A DNA stretch of 64,000 nt, taken from the NCBI GenBank assembly GCA_964016875.1, contig OZ024724.1, positions 13,558,501 through 13,622,500 on the forward strand. The letters are read 5' to 3'. How positions within the stretch are numbered: the first letter of the stretch is position 1; each line of letters begins with the position of its first letter. The DNA comes from Fallopia convolvulus (lineage: Eukaryota > Streptophyta > Magnoliopsida > Caryophyllales > Polygonaceae). Shown one piece after another: positions 22,945 through 34,197 of the stretch. A program made the position numbers and the translations under genes. Under the pieces are notes generated by a model. The model saw only the letters and a program-made list of their open reading frames with translations, had not been told where the DNA came from and searched no databases.

Positions 22945-24330
22945 GACTTAATCTCAGATCAAGAAGGACGCCAATGTCTTAGACGCTTTGGACTTATCGG
23001 AACCCGAGTAGAACCTATGTAGGATAGCATCAAAAGGTTTCCTCGTCTTTGGAACAAATACAAAAAAATGGATCACACATATAATGCTCAACATTTCTTA
23101 TACGGTATTGGTACACAAAAATGCTCACGCATAAGAATGACTTAATGTATTAAAATGGATCATGTACCATGCACACTATATAAATATAACATCATATACG
23201 AGTTCTTTATTCATGCTTGCATAAGAATCACTTTTCTAGAGATCGAGAAATGCCCTGGTTTTACAAACGACTAGTGTTGTTTTCACAAAATCAAAACTCA
23301 ATAACAAATTTAAACTTCTATGCAAGCACCCAAAGTATAGATGAAGACACGCAAAAATAGACTCGTATATATACAAGTAACCAACAAACCCTAAGAATGC
23401 ATGCCTTAACTTTCCAAGTATCAAATTAGAGAAACACAACTCCTCTCACCCACCTCATATCACTCTTGACTACATTCTACAAACTAGACCATAAGCAGTG
23501 AACACATACAAACTTATCACAACCTCCCCATAAGAAGTGCCACCTTCACATTAAGAAATGCAAGTGGAAAAAACAGCAACAAATCATCTAGTATGCTTCG
23601 TACTATCTTTAAAGCTTATGGTCTTCCTAAGCCGCCAAAATAACAACAATCCCTAATTATGAATTCTAAGACAACCAAATCACAACAATAATTTATAATT
23701 TAAATGGTTGAGCAAAACAGATCGAGTTTCCCTACCTTCTAAAGGGTGTCGGCGAGCTCCCCGCGGGTGAAATTGGTGGTGACGTGTGGTTAGGGAGGGA
23801 TTTCATTTTGGATTGCTACAGTGAGAAGTGAGAAGTTCTTCTAAATGTATTCCGTGAACTAAACTCTGAATTAACAAACGCAAATAAGCGCAAGAAAAAA
23901 AATCCAAAGTGATCGATGAAAGGTGAAGAAACAAAGTCGGGGAAATTAATAGAGAGAAGCGAGAAAATGAATAGATTACTGATCGCCGGCTTCACCACTA
24001 GCATGGTAGGGTCCTAGAAGTAGAGAAAGACCACAGGACAGCTTCGCCATTTTCAGAAGCAATTTTTAAGACGATGAAGAGTTCAAGAAGTTAGAAGACT
24101 AGATCACTTCCTAGATTAGTGAAATTGAAGACAAATGGAAGAATTTCGACAGTGGAGCAACTAAAACACCAAGCATGAAGTCCTCCTTCTCGATGGCCTC
24201 CAACCCTTCTCTATGTCGGGGTCAATTTCTTCAGGCTGCTACAACCGCGAGCCTTGGCCTCCTTCTCACGCTCATGACAAAAGTTGAAGAAGGATGTAGA
24301 AAGGGGATGAGATCTGGAGAAGGAGGTTTC
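22945..24330. other. Intergenic sequence, no supported gene
   Basis: About 1.4 kb of AT-rich unique-looking DNA. Only short frames occur, none with recognisable domains. A small GC-rich patch near 23750-23770 (GAGCTCCCCGCGGGTG) may mark a former promoter or UTR. Confidence 0.4.
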
Positions 24331-24800
24331 TTTTTTTTTTGTTAGGAAACGGAGCTTAGCTCCTGCAGGTAAGCTTTATTAAAACGAAAAAGAGTTAGTC
24401 CCCTAACGGGAATGGTACATTAGCCAAAACAAGGTACGAAATACAACTAGGCAACTAGGAATATAAAAGAATTCAATAATATGCCTATTTAAAGTTATGG
24501 AATGATTAGAAAGTGCATCCGCTATACTATTGTCCCCTTCCTAAAAGCCAGAAGAAAGACTCAACGATGAATGCTAGCTTCAAAAGCAAGCATCGTTAAA
24601 AGATTGAATATGAAAGAGTACATTCTCTATGAAAACGTGTTAGAAAGTGCATCCGCTACACGATTAGATGTTAGAGAAGAAATGAAAATGCACATTTCCA
24701 TCAAGTGAAAGTCCATCAATTAGCGGTTAGAGAAGAAATGAAAATGCACATTTCAATCAAGTGATTGGTGCACATGCCAACAACATCCTGGCTAAATTTT
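24331..24800 (-). mobile_element. 5'-truncated LINE tail (minus strand)
   Basis: A T10 run at 24331-24340 is the poly(A) tail of a minus-strand element. The adjacent sequence, read on the minus strand, gives a LINE ORF2 C-terminus with DNSIADALSNHS and a stop, typical of the end of the RNase H domain (an Asn and an Ala-Asp near the last helix). A duplicated segment follows: GTTAGAGAAGAAATGAAAAT occurs near 24668 and again near 24725. The upstream boundary is unclear. Confidence 0.55.
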
Positions 24801-25080
24801 TGTGATAGAATCTACTTAGTACAATAGTAAAGAGAAAACCAAGTCTGTGTTAAAATTTTAGCCACGTCACCCAAAACCGTTACTAATACTTTTATCCATA
24901 AAAATCTAAAAGTATATTTTATCAAAAAAAAATCTAAAAGTATAAATATATTAACCGTCTTTCTAAGCCCATTCTCCCACGTTCTCTAAAAAACTGCCTT
25001 TACTCTTCCCCATTACTCTCATCACCGATTGCTTCAGTTAAAAAATTATTGCAAGGAGTTTCTATGCAATAGGAGTCTCT

Positions 25081-25308
25081 ATGGGAGTTTTGTTTGTGTA
25101 CTCCCAACGCCATTTGCATCTGCTTCCAACAGTGAATTTGAAAACCAAGCAAGCACATGTGGCCAAAACAAAAGCTGAAGCTAATACTATAAATCGAGAT
25201 TTGATAGACTTATCACTAAAGAGAAGCCAAAGAAACCAATTCTTAAAGTTGAGTGGTGGTGGTATGTTGTTTCCTGTTTTTTTTCTTCTCTGTTTGAGAT
25301 TTGTATGA
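25081..25308 (+). pseudogene. Possible captured gene fragment inside the Helitron
   Basis: A 75-codon frame starting at ATG 25081. Its middle is charged (AKTKAEANTINRDLIDLSLK) and could be an exon fragment, while the last 17 residues are hydrophobic. I do not recognise the family. Helitrons often capture gene pieces, which makes this plausible but unproven; chance is the alternative. Confidence 0.2.
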
Positions 25309-26043
25309 AGAGTATTCAATTGAAGTAGGATTATAGGATTAAAAAAGTAATCAAAATTTAGACATAAACTAATTCATCGACCAAAATTTAGGAACATTAC
25401 AATAATTTTATGTCTAGAAATCGTGGATGATAAGATTCGTTTCATGAAGGAAGTCCATCATCTTAAATAAAGTAGCAGTACAAAATACTATCTAGAAGAT
25501 AAGTTTTCTAATAGATATGACACTAAAAGAGATAAATGGGAATTGATTAATACATATAAACAATATTTTTTACTGTTTTTATTTGGAAAAATATTATACA
25601 CAATATTTTTTCTTACATAAGATTGGTAATCTTAACGGTAACTGTGTCTTACAGGAGGAACTTATTGTGCCTAACATATAGGTTTTGTTAAGTTCCTTCT
25701 TGATAGCTAGATAATGGAATATGTAAGATGGTATTTGTAGTACATAAGATAAATTCCCCTAATGGAATATGTAAGGAGGAACTTGTACATAAGATCTAAA
25801 TTCTCCGTGATATGTAAGGGAATTTTGAAGCCTCAACGGCGTTTAATTATTAGTTTCAATCTTTTTTTTTCTTGGTAGGAAATTAATTCCAATCTTTATT
25901 TATATGCTTTTGTGCATTTTCTAATATAACGTTTAGTTTTAACCTATTTATGTAATAATGTTAGACCTACTACAATCGAGACAATTGGTTATAATTTAAA
26001 TTCTTTCCTTCTCATTTTATATGCTATTAATCTCTATTATTTT

Positions 26044-26058
26044 CCGTACATGGTACGG
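26044..26058 (+). terminator. Helitron 3' hairpin
   Basis: Six-base stem CCGTAC/GTACGG with a 3-nt loop, 12 bases before the CTAG end. In the rolling-circle model it marks the transposition terminus. Confidence 0.87.
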
Positions 26059-26067
26059 GTTCAACAC

Positions 26068-26082
26068 TAGTTGCTGCTCAAT
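26068..26082. repeat. Left target-site duplication of LINE (15 bp)
   Basis: TAGTTGCTGCTCAAT, identical to 35405-35419 after the LINE poly(A). It overlaps the last three bases of the Helitron. Confidence 0.95.
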
Positions 26083-26793
26083 GATATGATGAGCCCCGAA
26101 AACTCTCCCCCCGTGAACCCCCCCTTTTGCCCCAAATCCCGTAACCCTAATTCGGAAAATCTCACCAAATCTAGTGAAATCCAGACCTCAATTCTGGTGT
26201 TTGTGGTCTCCTATGGCTTTGTGCAAGTTTGGAGTATCGTATCTGAGAAGGATCCTCAAAAAAATGCCAAAAATTGCGTCTTCGGTACTGCATCCAAACG
26301 CTTGACTCTGACATTTGTCGATGCCTTTAGCGTTGTCGGCGTTTGCTTGACATCAATCGATCCCGGTTTACGAAGGAAGGCTACAAAAAAGGGGTTGGCT
26401 ATGTATGGGTTGCGCTCTCTTTGGAGATTAGGGTTGGGGTGCCTACGAAACAGTAAGGGGCGCTCCGAGGGGGATTTGGCATTGTTGCCTGCGGGGCTGG
26501 TCTCTCAGCGAGATCTTTGGGCGTCCATGTCAGAAGGATTGAAGACAACTGTTCCTTCTCGTTTTGGGGAGGAGCCAGAGGAAAATCTTAAGAAAAAAGC
26601 TATCATCAGGTCGTACTTCCTTCCTAAACTACCTTATAGATGTGATAATTCCATGCCTTGCTTTGCCTATATATATGTTTGTTGTATTCTGAATTGGTAC
26701 ACTACACTCTTCTCTACTTTCCCTCTGTGGTTTGCTTTCTCTGCTACGTGTGGTGAGCTTTCTTTGAGGGTTGTTGGTGTCCTTGTTAGCTTA

Positions 26794-28257
26794 ATGGAGA
26801 ATAACAAAAAGAATAAGTCCTTTAAGAAGGTACTCTGCTCTGATTTCTCTTTTTCTAAAGAAACTGATCTTCATGATCATGTACTTGAACAACCTGAAAC
26901 AATGCCTACCATGGTCCATGGGGCCTTTAAGGGTGGCAATTACTCGAAGCCTCAAGAGGCAGGTCCTTCGGGAACCAAGAAAGAAAGGGGTAAAGGCAAG
27001 GGGAAAATGGATATGCAGGCTTTTTTGGGCCAACTCTCTAGTGTTCGTGAGAATATTAATCTTCTTAAAGAAACTTCTCTCTTTGCTTTTGTTCTTGGTG
27101 AGGTGATTGAAGTGCTTAGATTGAGACAAAAATTGAGGGTTGACTGGCAGATTAAGGGAGATTTCTATGTCAATGTTAGAACCCATGGGTGGATGGAACT
27201 TAGGTTCACAAACCCTATTGAGAAAAATAGAGCTTGGGAGGGGAGACCTTACCATGTCTTTGGCCAATTAATGATACTAAAACCCTGGAGATCAAACTTT
27301 GACCCGACTAGTGAGTCTATTACCCTGGTGGATGTGTGGGTTCGTATCCCTAGGCTTCCTGTTGAGTATCTCAGTTTTGAGGTACTTAGCACTATCATGA
27401 GATGGAATGACATGGGAACAGTGATCAAGTTAGATGGTTACACTGAGAAGCTTCAAAGGCTTAGATATGCTAGATTATGCATTAATGTGGATTTGGCTTC
27501 CATTGGGGATACTACCATCCTTGTCCCTGATGAGAATGCTAATGAACATGCTTATAAGGTGTGGTTTGAAGATTTCCCCAGGGGATGTGGAAGCTGTGGG
27601 GATGCTTCTCACACTTTTGCTAACTATCCCCTTGCAATAGTGAAAAATCAGCATGTAACCATTACACTTTCCAAACCTAATACTGCTAAGAAGGGAAAAG
27701 GAAAAGGTATTGAAATCAATGAGGCAGAGAGAGGAGAAGGTACCTGGGAGACGACTAGCAAAAAGAAAGGCCATGTAACTGGTAAAGGCAAGGGTCCCAT
27801 GATGTATGTGGACGCTAGGCCTAAGAGTGGAATTCAGGTTGTTTACAAAACTAACTCTTCATCCTCAGGATCCAAGGGATCCAAACTGTCTGGCCACTCC
27901 ATTGCCCCTCCTATCGAGGTTCAATCTGATCCAGTGGTGATGGCTCCTGAGGAAGGCACCCATGATGACATCATTACTGAGGCTGAGGTGCAGCCTCCCC
28001 TCCTTAATGAGGAGCACATTTTTAATGAGGTGATGATCAACCCCCAGGAGCTCCTTGCTGAAGATGATGATGAACAGATTGATGCCCTGGATTTGGTGAA
28101 TGAATTTTTGCTGCAAGAGGATGAGGAGGAGTCTAATGGGGACTTCTCCCAAGAGGAAATTGAGGAGTTTATTGAAAATGAGCTCGAGTTGTTGCCCATG
28201 GAGGATTCTCAGGCTGTAGAGTCCTTCCACTCCCTTTCCAACACCAACTCAGATTAA
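26794..28257 (+). CDS. LINE ORF1 protein, DUF4283 family
   Basis: Start chosen at ATG 26794 (MENNKKNKSF), giving 487 residues; the frame is open without stops back to 26071, through the presumed 5'UTR. Residues about 100-270 carry the DUF4283 RNA-binding-like domain, with DWQIKGDFYVNVRTHG and LVDVWVRIPRLPVEYL. A zinc-knuckle region follows with CGSCGDASHTFANYP, where the last Cys of the CCHC is replaced by Tyr. The C-terminal half is Lys/Gly-rich, then strongly acidic (EEDEEESNGDF). ORF1 proteins coat LINE RNA and assist retrotransposition. The frame is intact, but metal binding is probably lost. Confidence 0.85.
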   Translation: MENNKKNKSFKKVLCSDFSFSKETDLHDHVLEQPETMPTMVHGAFKGGNYSKPQEAGPSGTKKERGKGKGKMDMQAFLGQLSSVRENINLLKETSLFAFVLGEVIEVLRLRQKLRVDWQIKGDFYVNVRTHGWMELRFTNPIEKNRAWEGRPYHVFGQLMILKPWRSNFDPTSESITLVDVWVRIPRLPVEYLSFEVLSTIMRWNDMGTVIKLDGYTEKLQRLRYARLCINVDLASIGDTTILVPDENANEHAYKVWFEDFPRGCGSCGDASHTFANYPLAIVKNQHVTITLSKPNTAKKGKGKGIEINEAERGEGTWETTSKKKGHVTGKGKGPMMYVDARPKSGIQVVYKTNSSSSGSKGSKLSGHSIAPPIEVQSDPVVMAPEEGTHDDIITEAEVQPPLLNEEHIFNEVMINPQELLAEDDDEQIDALDLVNEFLLQEDEEESNGDFSQEEIEEFIENELELLPMEDSQAVESFHSLSNTNSD

Positions 28258-29202
28258 GTAATACAAAATTTAGAAAGGAACTAGGTGTCCTTTTGTGGGG
28301 CAGTTGGTGGCTGGAGAAAAGAGAAACAAAGACATATATGATACACCTGAAGAACGTAATAAGGAAGCAAGATGAAGAAGCTTTCAATGTTGCCCAATTG
28401 ATGGGTGCTTTTGAAGATCATGATTGTAACGGTTACTTGACATCCTCCAATTGTATGAAAAAGTTTGTAAAAATTAGCATTCATTACAACCACTTTGTAC
28501 TGGACTTTAGAATTCTATATCTTTGGTGGTGTAACAGGACTATATGTGAAAACCATGGCCGTAATTGTTATATGACAATTGTAAAGTGTATGAACAGGTT
28601 TGGAAAGGCTAGTTCTTATTACATTAATAAGGATTATCATCAGTTTCGAATAAGATATATGCCTACTGCATCTTTCTTGCTGATGAGCATTGATTAGTTT
28701 GAACCAATCTATCGGAACAGGTTGATTGATCAGTTTGGGAACCATTGGATTATGCTAAATGGAAGAAAGAGGACTATGAAAACATGTAAGTACTACATAA
28801 ATTATGTACTTGATAACAGATTAATTATGATGTATGAATACAAACGAATGCAATTGAAAGATAGTAATTGTAAACAAACTCGAACTTATTTAATATGTAT
28901 CAATAAGTTTCCAAAGGGTGATCAGAGTTGTAGAATGAACCTTTTTCGTTGGCTTGACATGTGTATTCAGATTAGTTGGTTGGATAATTACAATAAAAGG
29001 GGTAAAAAAGATCCACAAAACTGCCACCCGACTCTTGCATTTGTTTTAGACTGGATAATCTTTGTGCTAAATGAGGATGACCATTGTAGATGTGTTAGTA
29101 GAACCAGAAAGATGAAACAAATTGGAATTGGATGAACCATGTCTCTAGCAACACTAGAACAAGTATAAGAAGCGAGAATTGGATAGATAAAAATAAGTTA
29201 TT
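28258..29202 (+). other. ORF1-ORF2 spacer of the LINE
   Basis: Frames at 28293-28697 and 28722-29135 are of LINE-spacer composition, rich in Tyr, Asn and Cys, with no known domain. At 945 bases this is long for an inter-ORF spacer in a plant L1. A decayed second insertion is possible, but I see no boundaries. Confidence 0.4.
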
Positions 29203-32172
29203 ATGAAGATAGGATTTTGGAATAGCAGAGGGATTGGGAGGAAATCGTTCTGGCTAGAACTTGATTCCTTCTGCAAAATCCAAAAAATTCAAATAATGGC
29301 AATAGGTGAAACAAAAACCGATACCCTTCCTAGCGAGCAAGTTTGGCGGCGAGCTGGGTTTGACAATGTCTTGTGGTCCCCAGCTATCGGTCGAGCTGGT
29401 GGTTTAGGAGTCTTTTGGAAAGCGCATCAACTTATAAATGAGGAAATAACAGTGCTTGTTCAAGCACCAAGGTACATTATTCTAAAGTATTTTCATCTTA
29501 TTACAAAAAAATCTCTAGCTATCTGCTTTGTCTATGCTCCACCTAATGCTGGAAATAAAGACGCCTTTTGGAATGAACTAACCGAAACTTTACAAAATAC
29601 TAGCTTACCAAACCTTATTATAGGAGATCTAAATGAAATTCAAGAACCTAATGAAAATAAAGGAGGAGCCCATCCGAAACCGCATAGATTCGAAAGACTA
29701 ATAAACTTCAAAAACGACTGCCTCCTTGAAGACATTCCAACCGTTGGAAACACCTTTACTTGGAGAAAGAATAAAACGGAAGTAGATAACATCTACGAAA
29801 AATTGGATAGAGTCTTAGCCAACAACAGTATTATCCAATGGTTCCCAAACATAAGTACAAAAAACCATGCCTTTACAAGCTCGGATCACTACAAAATATC
29901 GGTGGAACTAAGCAACAACGAGATGATCAAAGCGCAACCCTTTAAATTAGAAAAAATGTGGATGTATAGAAAAGTCTTTCGAAATGTAGTAAAACAAGCT
30001 TGGAGGGTCCAATTTCAAGGCTCTAACATGTTTCAACTAGTTAAAAAAACGCAACTCTTTAAGCAACATGCTAAATGTTGGAATAAGCACACATTAGGGA
30101 ATATTTTCGAACAATTAAAAGAATTGGAAGATCAACTTCTTGAACTACAGCAGAATATAACAATCTCACCCCAATTAGGCATGATACAAAAACAAATCCG
30201 CTTACAAAAAAAGAAAGAGTGTATCTTGAATTACCATAGAACTTATTGGAAACAAAGGGCAAAAACAAAGCACATTAAACTGTCAGATGCAAACTCAGGG
30301 TACTTTCACAAGGTGGATAGTGGAAGACGCAATAGGAAAATGCTAAAAGAAATAAGAACAACAAATGGTACACAAATCATAGGGATAGAAAATATTCGTG
30401 AAGAAATAAGGAATGATTTCAAGAAACGATACACAAAAGAAGCAACCAACCTCAGGAATGCAAGTGACTATATGAACCTAATTACTAGAGAAGTAACGGA
30501 AGAAGATAACATGATGCTTTTACAACCAGTTACGAATGAGGAGATTAAAATTACGGTCATGAGCCTTGGGTCAGATAAATCTCCGGGACCTGATGGGATT
30601 ACGGCAGAATTTTATAAAAGATATTGGGATATTGTAGGCCCATCGGTAACCAAAGCAGTGAAGAGCTTCTTTCACTCGGGTAAGATACTAAAACAAATAA
30701 ACCATACTTTCATAACCCTCATACCGAAAATTGAGAACCCAAATTCCACAAACCATTATCGACCAATTAGTCTTTGTTCCACAATATACAAAATCATTTC
30801 AAAGATCATAACAGAACGACTAAAGAAAGTAATAAGCAAGATCACGCATCCTCTTCAAGGAGCCTTTGTTGCAAATAGAGCCATCCAAGATAATGTTCTT
30901 ATTGCTCATGAGGTTCTACATTCGTTTAGAAATAGTAAAGCAAAAGATGGGTGGGTTGCAATTAAATTGGATATGGAAAAGGCATACGATAGAGTTGATT
31001 GGAACTACCTTCTTGATGTCCTAAACAAATTTGGATTTGATAAGAAGTTTGTGGGGTGGATTCGAGAATGTATATGCTCTGTAACACTATCAGTCCTTGT
31101 AAATAATGGACCTACAGAACCTTTCACACCGGAAAGAGGCTTAAGACAAGAGACCCACTACCACCATTTCTATTCGTTCTTGCGGCAGAAATCCTGGCTC
31201 GAAAATTGCAGTTGACAAGAGAAACTGACAAAAAGTCGATCGGTTTTCCTGTATCGCCGTGGAACTAGAATACCATTTCTTGCCTTTGCTGATGATATTA
31301 TAATATTTGCTAAAGCATCGCAGGGATCGTGTGCAAAGGTGAAAAACATAATCGATGATTTTTGTAGAATCTCAGGCCAAAAGGTAAATTATACCAAATC
31401 AGCTTTCCAAACCTCTAAAAACCAAAATGTCCAACAACGAAACATAATTCATCAAACGCTAGGAATCCCGACAATGACAAATATTGAAAAGTACCTAGGA
31501 TGCCCAATGATTAATGGAAAGGTTAACAAAGACACTTTCAAGGAATCTGTAAGTAAGGCACAAAGGCAACTTACTAAATGGAAAGTCAACTCACTCTCTC
31601 AAGAGGGACGAACAACATTAATTAGAGCCAACCTTGCAACAAAACCCAACTATGTAATGCAAAGTTTCATGCTCCCCAACTCCATACATACTGAAATGGA
31701 TAGAATTAACAGGAGCTTCTTTTGGAACAAAGATAGGCAATACAAACCTCTTGTGGGATGGGATAAAATTTGCAAACCAAAGGAATTAGGCGGACTAGGA
31801 ATAAGGAAGACAGAACATATGAACAAAGCGTTGCAAATGAAACTATTATGGAAAATCTTAGCAGAACCAAATAATATTTGGGTAAGAATAGTTATGGAAA
31901 AATACCTAAAGAACGACGATTTTTTCACGTATAAGCCAAAACAGAACACGTCATGGCAGTGGAAGAAGCTTATAAACCTCAGGGAAGAGTTTTGTAAAGG
32001 GCTAATATGGCAAATAGGGGATGGTAGAACAGTTAATTTTTGGAACGATAGATGGCACCTTATAGGCCCATTACACACCCATGCAAGAAACCCAGCAACA
32101 GTTGATAGATCGTCAAAAGTTGATGAATGGATTTCTTACGATAGAACATGGAAAATAGAACAACTAATACTC
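29203..32172 (+). pseudogene. LINE ORF2, endonuclease and reverse transcriptase part
   Basis: Starts MKIGFWNSRGIGRK at ATG 29203. The apurinic-type endonuclease shows GETKTD, VYAPPN, IGDLNEI and SSDHYKI in the expected order (about residues 1-225). RT follows with SPGPDGITAEF, NHYRPISLC, LDMEKAYDRVDW and, after a shifted stretch, FADDIIIFAKAS (about 31281-31316). A 1-base loss near 31150-31160 moves the frame before the GDP-type motif, and a compensating gain near 31245-31255 restores it. The thumb region runs to about 32170, where the nested element interrupts. It makes the target-primed reverse transcription machinery; this copy is dead. Confidence 0.9.
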
Positions 32173-33941
32173 TTGTCCACCCCTTTTTGGGTAATTTGTC
32201 TCTAGAAGAGTCACATGTCCTACCTACCTCTCTAGAAGAGTCACATGGCCATCCTAACACCTCTTTTGCCGCCCCCACAATTAACCAAACCACCATATCA
32301 TCCTTTTCTTCTCCCAAAACCCTAGCCCCACAAAAAGACACCAACAAGGATAAAGCCAACCCTTTGCCAACTCACCTTGCCAACTCAACCTTGGCCCCAC
32401 CCATTCAAATTGCTCAAACAAAAAACCAAGACCCACTCCCACCCGCCAAAACAAATTTGATCACCCCACCCCTTGCATTTTCAACACAAAACCCAACCGC
32501 CAAAAAAGATCCACCCAAGCTCACCCCACCTAATGCCTCGGCACCGGAAAGGGCGCGCCCTATCGCCACCACTCCCCCACGGCGCGCCGATACCCAAAAC
32601 CCGAACCAAGCTTGGCGCCCGATTGATCCCAAGGCGCGCCAAGCCCAAGCCCATGCCATTCCCTCCCCATTCGATCAAAATGCCCGCCCCACACATAGAT
32701 CCTATGCCGATGCACTCACTAGCCATGACAAATCTAAGCCGCGCCCCGTACCGATCAAGAAAAACTTTATGAATTCGGTTTTGGGTGCAAAACTAGCATA
32801 CACTCCTCCCACCTCAAACCGAGTAGCAATCAAATGCTCCGAAGCTTTGCCACGAGAAGTTGTGTGGGGATGGACACTCATTGGCCAATATGTGGGCCGA
32901 CATCCGGGCCATTTCCTCATTAATGAAATGATCAAATCATGGGGAGTAAAAGCTAAGTACCGGGAAGAAGAAGGATGGTTTGCATTCAAGTTTGGATCCG
33001 AGGAAGAAATGGACAAGGTTCTACAAGGTGGCCCTTATTTTATACACGGTAAGCCCTTCCTCCTCAAACATGTCCCCGATAAGTTTTGCTTTAATAGAAA
33101 GGATGTGGCCACGATCCCATTGTGGGTGCGTTTCTATGGCCTTGCACAAGAATTTTGGACACCTCAAATACTTGGCCGAATTGCGTCCCAAATAGGAAAA
33201 CCCCTGTACTTAGACCCGGTTACAAATGAAAGAAAGAGGGGCGTTTATGCCCGGGTTCTAGTAGAAATCAACTTTGCTGAAGACATTCCAAGAGAGATTG
33301 GTCTTGATTTTGATGATGGTGTCTCCCTAGAGTGCCAAAGCTTGATTGAGAATGAGCCACTCTATTGCAAGAAATGTTGCACATTCGGCCATGATAATGA
33401 AGGGTGCACTTTTAAGGAAAAAAATGAGTTTGTGGGAACCAAGCCCAAGAGAACCTCAAATTCCCCTCCGAATGTTGACAAGGGAAAGGGAGGTCTGAGT
33501 GTGGTGGAAGCTCAACCCGGGTTGCAACTTGTGCCATCGCAAGTGTTGTTGGCACCAAGCAAGGAAACGCCCAAAGATAAGAATAGAGCCAAGGAAACGC
33601 CCCAACCTAACTCGACAAGAGTAATTTCCTCCTCACACGGGAAAGAAAGCATCGCCACCTCTTTTGAGTCTTCAAATCAAGAAAACATGAATGGAAGACA
33701 AGAGGAAGAAGAGGAAGAAGCAAGTGAGGCCAACAACGCCGAAGAAGGAGAAGATGATCATGAGGAAGAACCTCAAGATGGAGAAGGTTGGACAACAGTC
33801 AAAACCAGGGGAAGGAAGCTCCAAATTCCAAGGGGTCCGAGTGCACCGGTCCTAGCTCTAAAGGCACCACACAAGTGGCCCGACCCCCCGATTGGCCGTA
33901 CCACGAGGAGCTCGACTAGGGCGGCAAAAATGCCACCTTAG
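32148..33941 (+). CDS. DUF4283 / zinc-knuckle protein of the nested retrocopy
   Basis: 597 codons open to TAG 33939-33941. The ATG at 32148 belongs to the host LINE, not to the insert; the next Met (MNSVLGAKLAY) is at about residue 207, so the native start is unknown. The N-terminal 200 residues are Pro/Thr/Ala-rich. DUF4283 spans about residues 215-390, with KFGSEEEMDKVLQGGPYFI and IPLWVRFYGL. An intact CCHC knuckle, CKKCCTFGHDNEGC, starts at residue 407 (33366). The tail is acidic with a Glu run, then basic. It probably binds nucleic acid like LINE ORF1 proteins. It could instead be a retrocopy of a domesticated DUF4283 gene. Confidence 0.75.
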   Translation: MENRTTNTLVHPFLGNLSLEESHVLPTSLEESHGHPNTSFAAPTINQTTISSFSSPKTLAPQKDTNKDKANPLPTHLANSTLAPPIQIAQTKNQDPLPPAKTNLITPPLAFSTQNPTAKKDPPKLTPPNASAPERARPIATTPPRRADTQNPNQAWRPIDPKARQAQAHAIPSPFDQNARPTHRSYADALTSHDKSKPRPVPIKKNFMNSVLGAKLAYTPPTSNRVAIKCSEALPREVVWGWTLIGQYVGRHPGHFLINEMIKSWGVKAKYREEEGWFAFKFGSEEEMDKVLQGGPYFIHGKPFLLKHVPDKFCFNRKDVATIPLWVRFYGLAQEFWTPQILGRIASQIGKPLYLDPVTNERKRGVYARVLVEINFAEDIPREIGLDFDDGVSLECQSLIENEPLYCKKCCTFGHDNEGCTFKEKNEFVGTKPKRTSNSPPNVDKGKGGLSVVEAQPGLQLVPSQVLLAPSKETPKDKNRAKETPQPNSTRVISSSHGKESIATSFESSNQENMNGRQEEEEEEASEANNAEEGEDDHEEEPQDGEGWTTVKTRGRKLQIPRGPSAPVLALKAPHKWPDPPIGRTTRSSTRAAKMPP

Positions 33942-34196
33942 CATGTGTGTGTTTTCAAAAATTCAACTCAAGGTCAATTAATCCTAGGATGATGTTAGTG
34001 GTTTGGCACTTGTACTTTTGATTAGTTGGCACTATGTTTTGGATATTAGTATGTTAGATGTTTGTACTACCCGCGGCGTAGTATGGGTGGCCTACGCGCC
34101 AACCCATGTATGCCCCGGGAAGGACGTGCTTGTACTAGCCCTCGGGGCTCATATTTCTCTTACTTAATCCGAATTTACATTTCAGCAAAAAAAAAA
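32173..34196 (+). mobile_element. Nested ORF1-only LINE-like retrocopy (HAL1-like candidate)
   Basis: Interrupts the LINE ORF2: upstream sequence ends with the thumb region and downstream sequence resumes with the segment leading to zf-RVT. The insert carries one DUF4283 frame, a 245-bp 3' untranslated region and a 10-base poly(A) at 34187-34196; there is no endonuclease or reverse transcriptase. Its own ATG seems lost by 5' truncation. A clear target duplication is not visible; only CTTGTC/GACAAG inverted matches flank it. The 5' edge has two copies of TCTCTAGAAGAGTCACATG (about 32199 and 32229). Confidence 0.8.
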
Positions 34197-34197
34197 G

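Larger units (their letters stand above)
24811..26070 (+). mobile_element. Non-autonomous Helitron
   Basis: Starts TCTACTTAGTACAATAGTAA after an A and ends CTAG before a T, fitting insertion between A and T with no target duplication. A hairpin, CCGTAC-ATG-GTACGG (26044-26058), lies 12 bases from the 3' end, the standard Helitron terminator geometry. It is 1,260 bp long with no Rep/helicase frame, so it depends on a partner. The family-typical 5' segment AGAGAAAACCAAG follows the start. Confidence 0.87.
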
